Shown: piece by piece, positions 61,962 through 64,000 of the stretch
Layout: each line of letters begins with the position of its first letter
How positions within the stretch are numbered: the stretch's first letter is position 1
Assembly (NCBI GenBank): GCA_029960065.1
Contig: JASCOF010000002.1
Span: forward strand, 744,001-808,000
DNA from: Flavobacteriaceae bacterium PS02336
GTDB taxonomy: Bacteria > Bacteroidota > Bacteroidia > Flavobacteriales > Flavobacteriaceae
Reading direction: 5' to 3'
DNA length: 64,000 nt
Position numbers and translations under genes: made by a program
Notes under the pieces: model-generated
Told to the model about the DNA's origin: nothing
Databases searched by the model: none
Seen by the model: only the letters and a program-made list of their open reading frames with translations

Positions 61962-64000
61962 CTATAAAAAATCTGCATCAGAAACTCCTTCGTTGATTTT
62001 GATGTCAGACATTTTAATATCCAATTCGAAACCAACATTCTGAACTAAATTAAAAGGAACTTTAACTCCTTTTACTTCTTTGTAATCGTTGAAATTAGTG
62101 ATTTGTTCAGTTGATTTTCCGCCTTGTTCACGAACTTTAGATTCGGCAGTTTTTAAACCTGATTTCACGTCATAATAATAGGTTGTTTTGCCGTCTTTGA
62201 TAACATACGCATCGCTTCCGTTAATTGGTGCAATTCCTTCTACTTTTAAATCGGTTCTTTTTACAAGCTGTAATTCCTCAAATGGTGCAGCACTTGCTTT
62301 CATTTCGACTAAATCTTCGCCTTCAAGGTTTTTTCTTTGGCCTTGCTGTTCGATATATGCGGTTTTCCCGTTTACAACTTGTTTCATTATATTCATGGTT
62401 CCCATTGAAAGAGAAACCATCATTTTGCCTTTAGCATCTAATTTTGAGACAAAGGTTAATGGAGTAGGAGCCTGCGGAATGGTTGTTGAGCCATTCATGT
62501 AAAGTGTTTTAACTGCTGTAACTGCTTTTTCTCCTCCAATTGCTTTAATGTAATTCTCAAAAACCGTTTTAGCAGTTAGATCTTTGGGAGCTTCTTTCTT
62601 TTCTGCTGGTTTTTCAACAGCATTTCCGTATTTATCAAAATAAGAAATCGGGATTTGCAGTTTTTCTAAACCGGAAAGAACATCAGAACCTTTTCCGACA
62701 ATTACAATTCGCATATTGTCCAATAAAAAATATTTGTTGGCAACTCGATAAATATCGTCGGCAGTAACATTATTAATAGTCTGAATGTATTTTTCGTAGA
62801 AATCAGCTGGGAGTTTTTCGGTTTCAATGTTTAAGGCATAACGTGCTACTGCCTGAGGTTTTTCAACCTGCATTACAAATCTTCCAATGTAACCCGCTTT
62901 TACGTTTCTTAAAACTTCTGGATCAACTCTTTCGGTACGGATTCTTTTAATCTCTTTAATAAATTGAACCACTGCACTATCTGTAACGGTATTTCTAACT
63001 GCAGACGAAGCTTTAAATTTAGTTACATACTTTCCGCTTCCAATACTTGAGCTAGCGCCGTAAGTCCAGGCGTGCTGTTCACGTAAATTCATGTTTAAAT
63101 AACTGTTGAAATCGCCTCCTAAAATTTGATTCGCAATAACTGCAGGGAAAAAATCAGGGTCGCTCATTTTTAAATTTAGCGTATTTACCAATGAAATTTC
63201 AGATTGAACTGCATTTGGGACATCTACAAAATCAATTTGCAATTTAGAAGGGTTTGCAGGATCAGGATAAGAATTTTTTGGAGCACTTTGTTTTTTCCAT
63301 CCGCTGAATAATTTTTCAACTGCCGCTTTTGTTTCTTTAAATTTAATATCACCAATAACTACTAAATAAGCGTTTTCTGGTACGAAATGAGAGCTATAGT
63401 TGTTTTGAACATCAGCAAGAGTAACATTTTTTACGGTTTCTTCAGAAAGATATTCTCCGTTTGGATGATTTTTTCCAAATGCTAAAACATCAACTACTCG
63501 GTTTGAAATCGCTGGGACACTTTTCTCATCTGCTTTAAGACTTTCAAGTAATTTGGCTTTTTCTTTGTCAAATTCTGTTTGAGTGAAATTAGGCTGTAAA
63601 GATCCTTCGGCTAAAAGTTCTAAAACGCGTCCAGAATATTTTGACAATGCACTCGCATAAGCACCTTGTGAAGTAAAGTTAATATTGGCTCCGTAAAAGT
63701 CAATTTCTTCGTTGAATGCCTCTTTTGTGGTTTTTTTAGTTCCATTTCCGATTAAACTGCTGGTCAGTTCATCAACTCCTTTTTTGCTGCCTTCAGTAAA
63801 TGGTGCATTATCTAAAGTAAGTGTAAAACTTACTCGCGGTAATTTATGATTTTCAACAATCAAAACTTTCATGCCGTTTGCCAAAACAAAAGTCTGCGGT
63901 TTTTTGATGTTGACTACTGGGGCGTTGCCTGGTTTAGGTTGTGGACGATCTTGTGCTTGCATAATTCCAGTTAGGAATAAAAGGATTAAAAAAGTATATA
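61962..64000 (-). CDS. M16 peptidase family protein, non-catalytic type (5' end outside window)
   Basis: The frame is open to the window edge; residues before MQAQDRPQP read as a signal peptide (YTFLILLFLTGIMQAQ), so the true start lies just beyond 64000. The M16 fold is clear (FVLANGMKVLIVENHKLPRVSF, a middle YGASSSIGSGKYVTKF region), but the zinc motif HxxEH is replaced in SKKGVDELTSSLIGNGT. A C-terminal domain about 200 long follows. It probably pairs with a catalytic M16 subunit encoded upstream, outside the window. Confidence 0.9.
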   Translation of the reverse strand, partial: YTFLILLFLTGIMQAQDRPQPKPGNAPVVNIKKPQTFVLANGMKVLIVENHKLPRVSFTLTLDNAPFTEGSKKGVDELTSSLIGNGTKKTTKEAFNEEIDFYGANINFTSQGAYASALSKYSGRVLELLAEGSLQPNFTQTEFDKEKAKLLESLKADEKSVPAISNRVVDVLAFGKNHPNGEYLSEETVKNVTLADVQNNYSSHFVPENAYLVVIGDIKFKETKAAVEKLFSGWKKQSAPKNSYPDPANPSKLQIDFVDVPNAVQSEISLVNTLNLKMSDPDFFPAVIANQILGGDFNSYLNMNLREQHAWTYGASSSIGSGKYVTKFKASSAVRNTVTDSAVVQFIKEIKRIRTERVDPEVLRNVKAGYIGRFVMQVEKPQAVARYALNIETEKLPADFYEKYIQTINNVTADDIYRVANKYFLLDNMRIVIVGKGSDVLSGLEKLQIPISYFDKYGNAVEKPAEKKEAPKDLTAKTVFENYIKAIGGEKAVTAVKTLYMNGSTTIPQAPTPLTFVSKLDAKGKMMVSLSMGTMNIMKQVVNGKTAYIEQQGQRKNLEGEDLVEMKASAAPFEELQLVKRTDLKVEGIAPINGSDAYVIKDGKTTYYYDVKSGLKTAESKVREQGGKSTEQITNFNDYKEVKGVKVPFNLVQNVGFELDIKMSDIKINEGVSDADFL

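Overview
The window is a 64 kb, AT-rich chromosomal segment from a member of the Bacteroidota, almost certainly a Flavobacterium or close relative. The support is: gliding genes gldA, gldD and gldE; the flavobacterial promoter pattern (TTG about 20 bases upstream of TAnnTTTG) in front of many genes; no Shine-Dalgarno-like leaders; a TonB-dependent receptor; a TonB-C-like protein pair; and many short dispersed intergenic repeats. No tRNA, rRNA, CRISPR array, prophage or complete insertion sequence was seen.

Positions 1-8434 hold homoserine and methionine synthesis: the end of metY, a homoserine dehydrogenase paralogue with eroded catalytic motifs, two tiny ORFs each followed by its own terminator, a 67-residue protein, a SAM-I riboswitch, metX, fused thrA, an OsmC protein and metZ. 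Positions 8697-19225 hold sulfur assimilation: an Rrf2 regulator with four cysteines, two TauE/SafE permeases whose promoters share an operator-like site, then cysH (Fe-S APS reductase type), cysD, cysN, a ferredoxin-type sulfite reductase with a HEPN-like tail, two siroheme genes and a type 2 ferredoxin-NADP reductase. No APS kinase lies in the cluster, so sulfate should run through APS directly to sulfite and sulfide, which feeds the sulfhydrylases upstream.

Positions 19226-25527 hold a second SAM-I riboswitch and a methionine synthase split into two genes (metH N and C parts) followed by metF. Between the two metH halves sits a 140-residue protein that reads as a stand-alone EF-G domain IV. 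This is the most unusual object in the window. From 25774 to 45046 come mixed genes: a methyltransferase, a cation symporter, a PLP decarboxylase, a TonB-dependent receptor, gldA, two paralogous outer-membrane barrels, metE with a divergent Lrp regulator, dGTPase, a DUF3078 protein, dxs, a TonB-C-like pair, tadA and a SUKH-like protein.

From 45334 to the end come an alpha-2-macroglobulin/PBP1C pair, a small membrane-linked hypothetical, rng, a 30-residue mS38/bS22-like basic protein, HU, mutY, ssb, gldE, gldD, an HMA lipoprotein with CxxxC spacing, an EamA permease and the inactive-type M16 peptidase that runs off the right edge.

Intergenic space is unusually structured. At least five repeat families recur: hairpins with TCCCGCTATCCGC arms, GCCACAGATT inverted repeats (one nested around a second type), CTTAG phrases, TCATTTCGACGAAGGAG and GTCGAAG inverted repeats, and a palindrome centred on TTTAAA. 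Short degenerate direct repeats fill the spacers of the cys operon. All functional calls rest on reading the translated sequences; no database search was run.
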